Counted from the first letter of the stretch, positions 9,846 through 20,894 are shown. The stretch is DNA of 64,000 nucleotides from Gambelia wislizenii (GCA_030847615.1 JAUMIR010000005.1:238924645-238988644); one strand, 5' to 3'. Notes: generated by a model from the letters alone, not told the origin. Program-made: numbers and translations.

Positions 9846-11530
9846 GAGGGCTTTCTCTGAACGAGTGTGTGGATTGAGACCAGAACACAGGACTCTCCAA
9901 CCAGCTTGATCTATAGCCAAGAGTGATGGCAGTGTAGTCCAACAACACCTGGAAGATCACAAATCATCTTCCCTTGCAGTATAGGCACACTTTCTCCCCA
10001 GAAGCTCTCTCAAATTCCAAACAGAGAAATTTCCATTCAGTGGTGGCTGGTGGATCCACCTTCAATGGGATGGTGAATCTATGCCGGGTTTTAGCCTATA
10101 TTAAAAGGAGCTTTCCAAAGTGCTATATCTATTTTGGGATAGGGTTAGTGCCTTGCATAGATAATTTAAAGTTCAGGGGGAAAAAACCCCAGAGTTGATC
10201 CACTGCCTCACCAACACTGGAGTCATCAGCTTCCACTGTCACTGCCTATGTAGATGCACAATATTTCTGAAGGCATTGACTTGCTGGAGTTGCCATCTGT
10301 CAGTTTTGAGAACCAAAACTGTAACTAGTTTTGATCATTAGCAATCCCCTTAGCACATCTCAGAAGAATACCATGTAATGCCTTTGGCAAATACTGTTTA
10401 CCCATGAATTTGATCCTGCATTTAGAGTTAGACATGATAACAGTATTTCATGCTTTCTAATCTTCCTTTTGGGTCTGCAAAGGTGTGAAAGCTTGCATAC
10501 AAATTGAGTTCCATGTTCCCCAAAGCAAGAGATTGTGATATTATCAGCTAAATCCTAGCAGACATATTCCATGGATACCTTTGAGCCAGTTACATTGCAG
10601 TGAGTTGTGAGATGTCTTCTGACCATTTGAGCCTAGCAGCCAACAAAGCTCTTTAACCCTTATAGGATGTTGTGTTTGGCAACTGGAAAGTGTGCAAAAG
10701 GATCCATGAATGTTAGGACTACTGGGGTACATGTATTATTGAATGCAATCATAATACTGAATTGTTCAAGACAACAAGAGAAGTGCTATGCCAGCTCAGA
10801 TCAAAAGCCTATCTGAGGAGTGGAATTTTTGTGATATCTGGGCTGCATCCCACACACACAGTCATTTTGCAACCCCAGGCCACTCCTGCTGCCCTGAGAT
10901 GTCCCCCACACCCATACATTGGCCAAAAAGTGAGAATGGCTCTTCAGGAAAGCAGCAGGAGCATAAATTCTCATTTAAAACAAGCCATAGCCTCTGCATC
11001 TTGTTTGCCCCAATACTTCTCCAAAAAGGGGTTTTACAAAAGTGGAAGTAGACCTCTGGTCATATCCCATTTTATTTGAGGGGGCTTCTGCAGGCCATGA
11101 TGGTTGCTAGAGGCTAAAATTTTTCTTCTGAGGCCCAAAAGCATTCCTATCCCTAGTATATTTATTCCAGCATTTGTTCATACATTCACCCACAAGTTAC
11201 CCAGAGGAAATCCACCAGCAGGAGGTGAGTATAGCTGCAGCATGTTGGGTCAAGAGATGAGTGGTTTGGATAGATGACTGCAGCCCACTTTATCAGATGA
11301 CACTCAGAAGTAAGAAGTACTGTGCTCACTGGACCTTACTCCCATGTACGTGAACAGAGAACTCCAGCCAAAGCCATATTGGTGGAGAGAATTTGGGCCA
11401 TAATTTGGAGAAACATCTTTACAATTTTATCTTGGATCTCCATGTTAGTAACAATACCAATTTCTGTACAGAGTGTTGATCTTCAGTAGCCAATTTAAGA
11501 GATAATGTATGTATAAATGTATTCCTACAG

Positions 11531-11626
11531 GAAAACGCAGTGAATGGAGAGCATCTCTGGTTGGAGACAAATGTTTCTGGGGACCTGTGTTACCTTGGGG
11601 AGGAGAGTTGCCAAGTAAAGTTCTCA
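11531..11626 (+). CDS. DGKI: DGKI exon: first half of C1 domain 1
   Basis: Ninety-six nucleotides between a CCTACAG acceptor and a GTAAGT donor encode 32 codons in phase 0, from [20 protein letters not shown] to [15 protein letters not shown], with its histidine and the cysteines of GDLC and ESC, supplies the first zinc ligands of the atypical first C1 domain of type IV DGKs. This domain is thought to contribute to lipid or protein interaction rather than classical phorbol-ester binding. The [12 protein letters not shown] wording fits DGKI; as I recall, DGKZ has GDFCYVGEQ here. The next canonical exon continues with KSALRRKCAACK. Confidence 0.93.
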
Positions 11627-11715
11627 GTAAGTACTGTGTTTTCATAATATCTATACCTTTTCGATGATCATATCTATGTACTATGTACAGTGGACACACT
11701 CAGTGGGAGGATGGT

Positions 11716-12050
11716 GACATAAACAACAACAACATTTATTTATAACACCCTTTCCACCAAAAGCCTATACAGTCAGAGACAAAGACAATAAAACATAATA
11801 CTATAAATATACATGAACCCTCCAACACCCCACCAGCCACTACCCACCCCAGCAACCTCAGGCACAAATCAGCAGCTGAATCCAGTGAATCAAGGAGGAA
11901 GATTTTCAGCCCCTTATGAAAATGGATGAGATCCTTCTCCAGCCAGAGGCCCAAAGGAAGACTGTTTGACAGATGCAGAACCAGATCTTGAAAGGCTTGC
12001 AGCCTTGACAGAGCTGTGTGCATTGGTGGAACAGCAATAATCCTTTGCCG
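11716..12050 (-). repeat. L2-type LINE 3'-region repeat
   Basis: It starts with an ACAACAACATTTATTTATAA tail and continues through CCTTTCCACCAAAAGCC and AAACAATA-rich sequence. It then reaches a G-rich part resembling GAAAGACTGTTTGACAGATGCAG. The same architecture (TTTATTTAT..., AAAAC-rich stretch, then a conserved block) recurs near 22180, 42960, 48507, 54760, 56140 and 58625. In each case the tail is at the low-coordinate side, which implies minus orientation. Confidence 0.5.
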
Positions 12051-13377
12051 GTGGATCTTAAATTCCTAGATGATGCAAAACATAGACGTTAAGTTCAAAT
12101 AGCTGATGCACGCTATGGATCCTGGGCTGTAAATTCACTATGATGCACATGTCTTCTGTATTTTGACTCTATAGGATGGGTCCTTAAGCATCTCCAACAA
12201 AGGGGGAAATCATGACCCACAAAAGAGAGTGCAGATTTGCATTTGAATAAGCTAATTTATGTGTAGAGAGGCAAATTCAGAAATAATGACTATACAATAA
12301 TCTCCTCACTGTGGGGAAGACTGTGATCAGGTGACTCATGTGATTGCTCAATTTTTTGTTCTGGTGCTCTTAATGCTCCCTGCTCTCCATTCTTGTGGTG
12401 CGTTTTCTTCAAGCTGGATTGGACAGCCGTTCAAACAGTGGAAATCTTGAAGGAGAAGACTGTTCCTGACAAGCTTTCAAATGGAGGAGGGATGAGCAAA
12501 TGGAGGAAGGATGAGCAACATGTAGTCACCTGCAGGTTCCATCTGTTTTTGTGATCCCTGGACCGTCTCAGATCCGTGCTTAGTGAAAATAATTTTTCCA
12601 CTTTTTTTTTAAAGGAGTGTTCTCTAAGCATGGCTCACCCAATCTTGTTTTGACCCCAAGGAATTGTAAACAAAACAAGAAATAGGTTTCTGGGTTACTT
12701 CCGATTTTTGTTTGGGGTTGTTGTAGCCTGTAATGGATCCAGTGGAGAGAACTTGCCAACTTTTGAAAGAAAGGGTTTACCCTGTTAAAGCTGGACACAT
12801 GTGCTCTCTATCATTGAATAAGCACATAAAAATAGCAGCATAATGTGTTAAAGACTTCTGTTGTGTGCCTATACAGGTATGGATGTGCAGAAGCACAAGG
12901 GACCATGTGTATAGGAGGAAAGCACATTTATTTTTTACACATATAAAGGCTGGAAAGCCTGTTATGTGAGGCTGGGGATGAAGGTTTTGTTACTACAGTC
13001 TCACTTCTTGGCAAAATGTACAATGTACCGTATGTGAATGGGGTTGTTTAGGTTGTCAATATCAACTTGAAAAAGCATAATGAGCAGTCACATATCTCCA
13101 AATTCTGCAGTCACTGCTCAGTTTTCTCTTTCTTAATTTAACCTCTGGTTGTTGATTCTTCACAATATGCAGAAACACCAGTTTTGTTTCAATCAGGATA
13201 GCTACATTTTTTTCCTCATTTGTTAATTTTTAAATGATTTTGAACTGTTTTTTAAAATTCTGTGCTATTTTTTAGTACGGACATTTGTTCAATTGTTTTT
13301 AATTGCTCTTTAATATTATAATTGATCTTCAGCTGTATCCTGTTTTAATGTCCATTGTAAATCGGATTCAATCTGGT

Positions 13378-13607
13378 ACTGGGACAAAGACAGGAAATAA
13401 AATAAAACATTACCCCCCGCCAGCCCAGTGCCACTGAGCACTGTGAACTCTGCAATTCTGCATCTTAATCTTGGCATGGAGGTGGGAGGTGGCACTGGGA
13501 CAAAGACAAGTAATAAAATAAAATATTAATCCCCCCTTCAACCCCATGCCACTCTGCACTCTGCAATTCTGCAGCTTAATCTTGGCATGGAGGTGGATGG
13601 TGGTGGG
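13378..13607. repeat. tandem duplication, period about 116 bp
   Basis: ACTGGGACAAAGACA is followed by an AAATAAAATAAAA stretch, a C-rich stretch, CTCTGCAATTCTGCA and CTTAATCTTGGCATGGAGGT. The block is present twice (copies starting at 13378 and 13494) with small substitutions and an indel. The first copy begins inside what looks like a LINE 3' end (GGATTCAATCTGGTACTGGG). Confidence 0.85.
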
Positions 13608-14264
13608 AGTGTTTTGCTAAATGGCAGCTTCTGTTCATAGCTAACTAAGAAATGGCTGGCTATATGCCATGGGTAGGATGCTTCAGTTTATGTTTGCAAT
13701 AGTGATGGAATGAATTTGGCAACACACATCTTAAAAAAAAAAGTTGCCTAGCTCATCTTTGCTTGTGGATCTAGCAATGCTTTAAATTTTCCTCAGGGCT
13801 TTAGTCTTGCTCTGGGGCAGTGTGGACAATGAAAAGAGTAGCTGCATCTGACCATGCAGCACTGCTTAGATGAGTGGTGAGCCTATGGATGCTCAGATGT
13901 TGATAGACATCTACAATGCCTAGAATCCCATACTTGCTGGGGAGTTGAAGAATGACAACAACTGAGCACCCACCAAAAAAGAGCTTGGAAAATTACTTTG
14001 GACCAGAGCTTGCAAAGCTACTTTGAAAAGAGAAAGAATCGAATAGACTGATCTGATAAACAGACCTGATGCAAATCAGATATGACAACCACACACAAAA
14101 TATAATACTAAGCTCCATTAATATATAATAAATCTCAGTTTTAAATTCATTGCGTAGCTTCTTATGAACCGTTCCTCCCACCCCCAAGTACGGTAACTCA
14201 TTCCTGTTAACACTGTGGATTTTTAAAGTAACTACACATTGAGGGGAACTAATGGGTAAATCCT

Positions 14265-15634
14265 AGAATCATAGAATTGTAGAGTTGGAAGAGACCACAA
14301 GAGCCATCCAGTCCAACCCCCTGCCACACAGGAAATCATGATCAAAGTATCCCTGACAGATGGCTATCCAGCCTCTGTTTAAAGACCTCCAAGGAAGGAG
14401 ACCCCACCACGCTCTGAGGGAGTGTGTTCCACTGCCGAACAGCTCTTACTGTCAGAAAGTTCCTCCTAATGTTGAGGTGGAATCTCTTTTCCTTGAGCTT
14501 GCTTCCATTGCTCCGTGTTCCAGTCTCTGGAGCAGCAGAAAACAAGCTTGCACCATCCTCAATGTGACACCCCTTCAAATACTTAAACAGGGCTATCATA
14601 TGGCCCCTTAACCGTCTTAACAGGCTAAACATATCCAGCTCCCTAAGTCTTTCCTCATAAAGCATGGTTCCCAGACGTTTCACAATTTTAGTCGCCCTCC
14701 TCTGGACATGCTTCAATTTGTCAATATCCTTTTTGAATTGTGGTGCCCAGAACTGGACACAGTATTCTAGGTGAAGCTTGACCAAGGCAGAGTAGAGTGG
14801 CACTGTTACTTCCCCTGATCTAGACACTAGACTTCTATCGATGCAGCCCAAAATCACATTGGCCTTTTTAGTTGCTGCATCACACTGTTGACTCATGTTC
14901 AACTTGTGGTCTACTAGGACTCCTAGATCCCTTTCTCATATAGTTTCGTTCAGCCAGATCTCCCCCATCCTGTATCTATGCATTTTGTTTTTCTGCCCTA
15001 AGTGCAGTACCTTACATTTCTCCGTATTGAATTTCATTTTGTTAGCTTTGGCCCAGCTCTCCAGTCTATCCAGGTCATTTTGAATTTTGATTCTGTCCTC
15101 TAGGGTATTAGCTACTCCTAATTTGGTGTCATCTGCAAATTTGATAAGTATGCCCCTAATTCCCTCATCCGAGTCATTGATAAAGATGTTGAATAGCACT
15201 GGGCCCAGGACAGAACCCTGTGGCACCCCACTGGTCACATCTTTCCAAGACGAAGAGGAGCCACTGAGGAGCACCCTTTGGGTTCGGCCGGTCAACCAAC
15301 TACAAATCCATTTAACAGTTAACTTGTCTAGCCCACATTTTACAAGCTTGTGTGCAAGAATGTCATGGGGAACCTTGTCAAAGGCCTTATTGAAATCCAG
15401 GTATGCGATATCCACAGTGTTCCCTTCATAGAATCATAGAATTGTAGAGTTGGAAGAGACCACGAGGGCCATCCAGTCCAACCCCCTGCCACGCAGGAAA
15501 TCACGATCAAAGCATCCCCAACAGATGGCCATCCAGCCTCTGTTTAAAGACCTCCAAGGAAGGAGACCCCACCACGCCTTCATCTACCAAACTGGTAATT
15601 TTATCCAAAAAAGGGATCAGATTAGTCTGGCATG
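14265..15634 (-). mobile_element. CR1 LINE, 5'-truncated, minus strand, interrupted
   Basis: The 3' end at 14265 carries the AGAATCATAGAATTGTAGAG tail. Reading leftward from 15415, a 159-codon frame has YLDFNKAFDKVPHD, GVPQGSVLGPVLFN and an intact FADD catalytic motif of CR1 reverse transcriptase. A second frame (14902-14342, 186 codons) covers the C-terminal region ([18 protein letters not shown]). A frame change separates them near 14936. The element resumes at 15584-15634 beyond a nested CR1 insertion. The endonuclease part is absent. It is dead by truncation and frameshift. Confidence 0.93.
15430..15577 (-). mobile_element. young CR1 3' fragment nested in an older CR1
   Basis: A 148-bp CR1 3' end (from AGAATCATAGAATTGTAGAG to the CACCACGC truncation point) splits the RT sequence of the surrounding CR1. 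The hexamer CTTCAT occurs on both sides (15424-15429 and 15578-15583). The uninterrupted CR1 at 40052-42331 shows a single CTTCATCTACCAA at this position. This gives clear polarity: the inserted copy is younger than its host, and a short target duplication was made. Confidence 0.93.
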
Positions 15635-15831
15635 TTACTTGTTACAAGTTACAAGTTACTTGTAACACAGTAGAAAGTAACAATGTTACCAGTCATTACT
15701 TGCAGGGGTAATATTGATGTGTCCTCTTTAGCCCCCCAAGAAATATGTTAACTGGTAATGTCATATTTGTAACATATTATAAGCACATTTTGGCCTGGGC
15801 TTTTTAAAAACTAGATCCTGTTCTGATGCCC

Positions 15832-16019
15832 TTTGACACTACATAATTATAGCATTTAAACTGCCATACTGCATACTAGGATATCCTGGGATGTGCAGTT
15901 TAGGGAGGGGTATATAGAATTCTCGACCAGAGAGCACTAGTACCTCCCCAAACAACAAAGACCAGGATTCCCTAGCCTACACTCATACTGGTTAAAGTGG
16001 AATCATAGTGCTGAAAGGG
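15832..16019. mobile_element. palindromic MITE, diverged copy
   Basis: It has the same interior plan as the family at 3095 and 9638: CATTTAAACTGCCATACTGC...GGGATGTGCAGTTTAGGGAGG on the left, and ACCAGGATTCCCTAG...GGTTAAAGTGGAATCATAG on the right. The ends are more worn than in the other copies. Confidence 0.6.
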
Positions 16020-16146
16020 CCGCTGTATGCATTAGTTAAGCTTCCCTGTATGCATTAGTCAAGAATACATTCAAACATGAGTTCAAAGATCTACTTGTCT
16101 AAGCTTTGAAAACATTTACTATAACTTTATTTTAACCTATGGTAAT

Positions 16147-16549
16147 TGTGATGAACTCAGTAAAACTTCAGTTACGCAAACAACAGGCATTAGTTGAAAT
16201 ACTTTTATTGCAAAGAATCAAAGTGAACTGCATCAGGTCATTGACTGATCTGAGGCAAGTGCGCCAAAAGCACAGCACTAATATCTAACTTAAGTTTCAT
16301 TATCCCCCATCCGCCTGGCTAATTGAAGTCTGTATGTACCAAGCTGTAACTCCCTAATTCCTTCCCCAGGCTCTAAATGTCCTTGAACTGTCTGCAGATA
16401 GTACCCATCACATTCCAGCCCCAACCAACCTTTCCCACAATGCACTCCACTCATGTCCAGACTCTGGCTAACAAGCAGGCCTTACAATATCTAACTAATA
16501 CAATAGCAGACAATACCTAACTATATAGCTAATAGCCAGAGTCCTGACA
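16147..16549 (-). mobile_element. solo LTR, minus strand
   Basis: On the minus strand the unit starts TGTCAGGACTCTGGC and ends ...CTGAGTTCATCACA, giving canonical TG...CA borders. The flanking pentamers GTAAT (16142-16146) and GTGAT (16550-16554) differ at one base, as expected for an old 5-bp integrase duplication. A polyadenylation-like GCAATAAAAG lies about 60 bp from the 3' border on the same strand. No internal retroviral or Gypsy coding region is present, so it is a recombined solo LTR of about 403 bp. The superfamily is unresolved. Confidence 0.75.
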
Positions 16550-16559
16550 GTGATTTAGA

Positions 16560-17064
16560 CTGCCTAAATACCATAAAAACATCAGATCCCATCTGATCTT
16601 GGAAATTAAGCAGGGTCTGCCCTAGTTAGTACTTGGATGGAAGACTGCCAACAAATAACAACAAAGTGTTGTAAGCTATATTTCAGAGGAAGGAACTGGT
16701 CAAACCACCTCTTAGGTGCTTACCGCACTCCAAAGAAAACTGGCAGGGCAGCAAGAACATTCCATCTTTTCTGCTGCCTTACTGCACAGCGTCATTGTTT
16801 TTTTGTTCTGGTCCTGTGATGAAAAACCCATTAGCAAAACCCACAGTTTTAGCTCAGTCCCACATGGGACTGGAATGAAAGAACACTGGAAGAATGGTGA
16901 CATCATGTGGTAAGGCAGCAGGGAAGACAGAACATACCTGATGCCTTGCCGCTTTTCTTCGGAGTGTGGTAAGCCCTTAAGTATTCCTTGCCTAAAAAGA
17001 ACCTCTATGAAATTCATGTGTTGCCATAAGTTGAGAGAAGACTTGAAGGCATATACACATACAT
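16560..17064 (+). mobile_element. 5S rRNA-derived SINE (5S-Sauria type), interrupted
   Basis: The head resembles 5S rRNA: CATCTGATCTTGGAAATTAAGCAGGGTCTG and then GTTAGTACTTGGATGGAAGACTG correspond to the internal promoter (box A, intermediate element, box C) of a 5S gene. The body ends ...TGAAATTCATG...CATAAGTTGAGAGAAGACTTGAAGGCA. A hAT MITE at 16718-16974 splits it. The second copy at 63592-63823 shows the uninterrupted form. This SINE type supports a squamate origin. Confidence 0.88.
16718..16974. mobile_element. hAT-type MITE nested in the 5S SINE
   Basis: The ends are inverted repeats: GCTTACCGCACTCCAAAGAAAA on the left, and the right end reads TTTTCTTCGGAGTGTGGTAAGC. The octamers TCTTAGGT (16710-16717) and CCTTAAGT (16975-16982) differ only by two transitions, which fits an 8-bp hAT target duplication. 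The intact SINE copy at 63.6 kb lacks the 257-bp insert at this point. Short opposing frames inside it are chance. Confidence 0.88.
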
Positions 17065-17146
17065 GATGACTTATGAGCCACATGACTAGTTACTGATATT
17101 TCTTTTTCTTGCTCTGCTTTTTTATTACTTTTATGCTATTTTTAAG

Positions 17147-17167
17147 GGACCCTATATAGTTGGAAAG
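17147..17167 (+). other. DGKI: candidate 21-nt in-frame microexon of DGKI
   Basis: A long pyrimidine tract (17101-17140, TTTTTCTTGCTCTGC...) and TTTAAG are followed by 21 nt reading G-P-Y-I-V-G-K in phase 0. A strong GTAAGATG donor comes next, 193 bp upstream of the next canonical exon. Inclusion would put seven residues between VKFS and KSALRRKC, in the variable loop between the second and third metal-ligand groups of C1-1. I do not recall it in canonical mammalian DGKI, so it is a prediction from splice signals only. Confidence 0.4.
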
Positions 17168-17360
17168 GTAAGATGTAAGCTTTTCTGTTTGCAAATGGAC
17201 AATATCTTTCACTTGTCCTTTGCTTTCTGGGGCAGAAAATCCTGGAATACAGAATAATAAGAAAAGGTTCTAGCAGCAACAGTCCCTCTAAGAAAATTTA
17301 CACAACTCCAAGAAATGCCCTGCTCATATGATATTTTTTTTTATAAAAAAAATGTTTCAG

Positions 17361-17435
17361 AAATCAGCTCTTCGAAGAAAGTGTGCTGCTTGTAAGATTG
17401 TAGTCCACAATGCCTGCATGGAACAACTAGACAAG
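17361..17435 (+). CDS. DGKI: DGKI exon: middle of C1 domain 1
   Basis: After a GTTTCAG acceptor, 75 nt give 25 codons ending before GTAAGA, in phase 0 on both sides. The peptide KSALRRKCAACKIVVHNACM...LDK contains the C-x2-C, H and C zinc ligands of the first C1 domain. It joins INFRC in the next exon, which supplies the final cysteine. The residues are close to the recalled vertebrate DGKI sequence; HNACMEQLDK in place of HTACIEQLEK is conservative. No frameshift is present. Confidence 0.95.
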
Positions 17436-17996
17436 GTAAGATGGTGCCACCTACTGGAATGTTTATAGTAAGGAACAAACACATTTTTAAAAAAATGTAA
17501 TAGAGTCTCTCCCAGGTTTCTTATTTATCATGTTAAGTCTGAGCCCCTATGACCAACCTTACTCTCTCTCCAAATCCTTCATTGTATTTTCTGTTGGGAT
17601 TCTAAGATGGTTCAAAACATGGATAGATGTCTAATGTACTTCAGATTTCTCATTTGCTCGTGGCTTAGACTTAGAGGGTCCACTGATTGAAACAATATAG
17701 GCATAACTTTACCAACCACAATGAACAGTTTCTTGATTAAAGAGCTTTTTTTCTAAATAACAACAAGCACCTAGCTGGTATGTGGCTTTCTACCAGTGTG
17801 TTATAATTTTTATCAATTTCTAAATTTCCCTGTACTCTACCCAGTGCTACTCAAACTGGTAGTCCCTGGACCAGTGCAGGTCCATGAGCCATTGGCTGCC
17901 AGTCCATGGAGAGTTTCCAGGAAAGAAAGGAATGCTTGTGACCAAATGGCACAAATATGGTAGTGGAACCTGACACGTAACGAAAGAAACTGCTAG

Positions 17997-18326
17997 AACT
18001 TTATCAAACCAGGCAAATAAGGCATCATAATGATGCCTAACGAATGCGAAAGGGCACGCATATCAAATGATGTCATCCTTTCACAATTTTGTACTGTCCA
18101 AAAGCTCTTCCTTTTTATTGGTGGGCCCAGCCGTCAATAGATCACCTTCTCGCGAGAATTCGCAAGATCTCAGACCAGGAAGTAAATGGAGCTCCGTTAC
18201 TGCTCTGTTTATGCTGGGGCTGCCTCTTTAAGGTAGGTCTGATAAAGGGGGTTCTTTTGCTGCCGTAAAAACAGTTCAAAATATGACGGCAAAAGAACGT
18301 TTCTGAGGGTGGTCTGATAAAGTCCT
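17997..18326. mobile_element. MITE with GAACTTTATCA / TGATAAAGTCC ends
   Basis: The left end reads GAACTTTATCAAACCAGGC and the right end GGTGGTCTGATAAAGTCC. The interior is CpG-richer than the flanks (CTCGCGAGAATTCGC). The ends match those of the larger MITE at 22729-23276, although the interiors differ. Confidence 0.65.
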
Positions 18327-18936
18327 TAGTCTCCTACCTTGAATAGCATGAAAAGCACTACTCTAACCTAACCCCTCCTTCCATCTTCCTTCCACACACT
18401 CCTCACTTGGAGTTCCCACTTCAAACTCCAGATACAACATGTGAAGCATCAACTCTTTTCCCTTCCAGCCATCCCTCCCAACATTCCAGGGGAGTGTCTA
18501 TAGGTTATCTCACAGAGTGGCAGGCCCTTGAGCTCTGCTCTCCATCACAAAATCACTTAAGTCATTTATAAGTGGGACCTGTAACAAAATGTTGCAGCAT
18601 AGAGTGTTGTCATCAGGATCCAGCCACTCCATTCCATTCCCACGTTAGTTTTCCATTTGCCTTCAGTTAGCATTCCATGGCCACTGAGCATGCTTAGGCT
18701 TCATTGGTCTATTTTGAGCCCCCTTCCCCAAAGTGGTACTGTTTTGATTGCAAAAATAATAACACTCACAGTCAGAATATCAGAAAATAAAGGGGCCTAA
18801 ATTAAATTGCTAATCCCAGTTGGGACTAATAGATGTAGGCCATGGAATATATACACAATTTGATGCAATTGTATTGATAAAATATATAAGATATTTCAGC
18901 CTTTAACGCCACTGCCTGGATTTTTCAACTGTCGGC

Positions 18937-19128
18937 CAACACTGTTATAACACTATTATTCCACTTTAACTGCTATGACTGACTCCTGTGGAATCTTGGG
19001 ATTTGCTGTTTAGAAAGGAACATTTATCAGTCTCAGCCAGAGAGCTCTTAGACCTCACTAAACTACAAACCCTAGAATTCCACAGGAGGCAGCCATAGCA
19101 GTTAAAGTGCTATAACAGTGTAGTGCAA
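18937..19128. mobile_element. palindromic MITE (TATCACACTACAC family)
   Basis: The arms ACACTGTTATAACACTATTA and GCTATAACAGTGTAGTGCAA face each other. The inner arms TCCACTTTAACTGCTATGAC and GCCATAGCAGTTAAAGTG, and GACTCCTGTGGAATC and GAATTCCACAGGAGGC, also pair. Confidence 0.75.
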
Positions 19129-20874
19129 TAATATTGTGCCGATAAACAACAAGAGGAAGAAAAGGGAGTAAAGAAGATAAGGAATTGTGATGTATCTCTT
19201 TGTAGGGATGAGTTCTAGGAGACTAGCCAAGGCTTATTTGTTGCAAAGAAAAACAATGTTCCAAAGACGAACACAGTTTTTTTGACATGACTGTCACATA
19301 TCCGCCAACTATCCTGAACATGCTGACTAATCCTCTGTCAGCCCACCTTTTCAGCTGCTTTCAAAACGTCCCAGTTTTTCTCTCCTCCCACCACTTTTTC
19401 TCTTTGTCCTCAGCTTATGAGTGTACTTCAGCTGCTGCAGACAGAGTTAAAAATGGAGAAGTAATTTGTACTCATTTAGCAGAGGGAAGATGAGAGTATG
19501 GATACAACTTGCCCTTCCCAGTAGAGTCAGGCAAAAGCAAACTGCTGCAGCCTAGCCTAGCCTGTATGTTCTTTCTCATTAATAACTTATGCCATCTTGA
19601 CCACATTCTGTTGTTGCCTGGCAATATGTGTCCTGGTTTTCATCTGTGAAATATTGGAAGGCATGCTGTTATGATTAGATTTATTTTTGTCTTTGTGAAA
19701 GAGTATGCTTATCTGTCACACAGAAATCTTTGCAGATTAGAATGAGAGTATGTATGCATGTACACACACCTACACACCACTTTTTCAGAGCAAGTAATCC
19801 AGGAGAGAATGGATTCATGCCAATGTATTAAAGCCATCTTATGAGGAATTCTATTTACCAAGAGGGATATTTGCATTATTTCAGTTAAACAGAGAGACTT
19901 TAAAGATTAACACACTTATTGTGACATAAATCTCTGCAGTCTAGAGCTAACTTTTTCAGCTGCATGAATTCTAAGCTGCTAAGTGTAGATACATCTATCA
20001 GGAAAATATAAATAGCTTATTTTAAAAAATAATGAAGTGAGAAGGCTTTATCTTATTCTAGCAGAGCAGAGACTTTTAAAAACACATACTGGTTAGATCT
20101 TCTTCTCGACCTTTACCAGAAATAATTATTTTCTCCCGCAAGTCTGTTATTGATGGCATTCCTATGTGTGCCACAGTCAGATGGATCTAAAATACCCCAG
20201 AATAGCCAGGTGAGTTAGTTTATAAAGGAAAGAACACTCAAGGTTAATCCAGCATTCAAATCAAACTTTGTACTGTGGTAGGAACTAATCCCTCGCCTGG
20301 CTCAATGCCTGCAGACTAGGTATAATGAATTTTAAACAATATGATTCCAGTTGAGGTAGCTTTCATATTTTTGCAAGATCTACACAAGGGTCAAAAGCTT
20401 AATGACAGCATATGAGGCAGCTTAAACAGCATATGGTGTGTGTGTGTGGGGGATGACACAGATTCTCCAGAAAACACACAGGTCTAGAATACTTATAATT
20501 TGCTTGATTACAGAGCCCCAACTTGCATTTAAAACCAGAGCCTGAACTCTCATTAGGCAGAGTCAGTAGATTTTGGATGTCAAGAAAGGGCTGCAAATCA
20601 TTACAGTAGTTTGGTTATGACTGTATTAAAAAAAAAAAAACTGGTGGGGCTGGGGAGAAGTGTTTGTGTCTTCCTGCCTCCTGTGCTGCAAAAACCTGAC
20701 TGGATTTACTATGCCCTTTGACTTATTGGAATGCGGGTGAAGGTGACATGGTCTCTTTGACTTCAGGCAGCAAAATGTCATAGGCCAATCTTGTTTAGGA
20801 ATACACATAGAGAGACACAAAAACACACCAAATACATGCATTATGCAAGTATGTTTTATATATGCATCTCCAAA

Positions 20875-20894
20875 CACACACACACACACACACA
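20875..20894. repeat. (CA)n microsatellite
   Basis: About ten CA units lie just left of a Tigger-like element. They account for the overlapping short frames here. Confidence 0.9.

Larger units (their letters stand above)
4186..11530. other. DGKI: DGKI intron, 7.3 kb
   Basis: This intron runs from GTAGGT to TACAG. It contains a CpG-rich foldback element (5842-6173), a SINE with a nested hAT MITE (6541-6960), short tandem duplications (7800-8010), a hAT-like fragment (8830-8875) and a palindromic MITE (9638-9845). The stretches 4190-5840, 6180-6540, 6960-7790, 8010-8830, 8880-9630 and 9850-11530 are AT-rich intron with only short chance frames. I see no exon-like signal in them. Confidence 0.8.
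11627..17360. other. DGKI: DGKI intron, 5.7 kb
   Basis: It contains an L2-type tail repeat (11716-12050), a 116-bp tandem duplication (13378-13607), a CR1 with a nested CR1 (14265-15634), a palindromic MITE (15832-16019), a solo LTR (16147-16549) and a 5S-derived SINE split by a hAT MITE (16560-17064). A candidate microexon lies at 17147-17167. I see nothing specific in 12060-13370 or 13620-14260. Confidence 0.8.

Noticed and set aside
16560..16660. A 5S ribosomal RNA gene
   Set aside because: Similarity is confined to the internal promoter region. Substitutions are many and a SINE body follows, with a second copy at 63592.
16712..17083. 123-codon minus frame at 16712-17083
   Set aside because: It covers the hAT MITE and SINE and has no domain.
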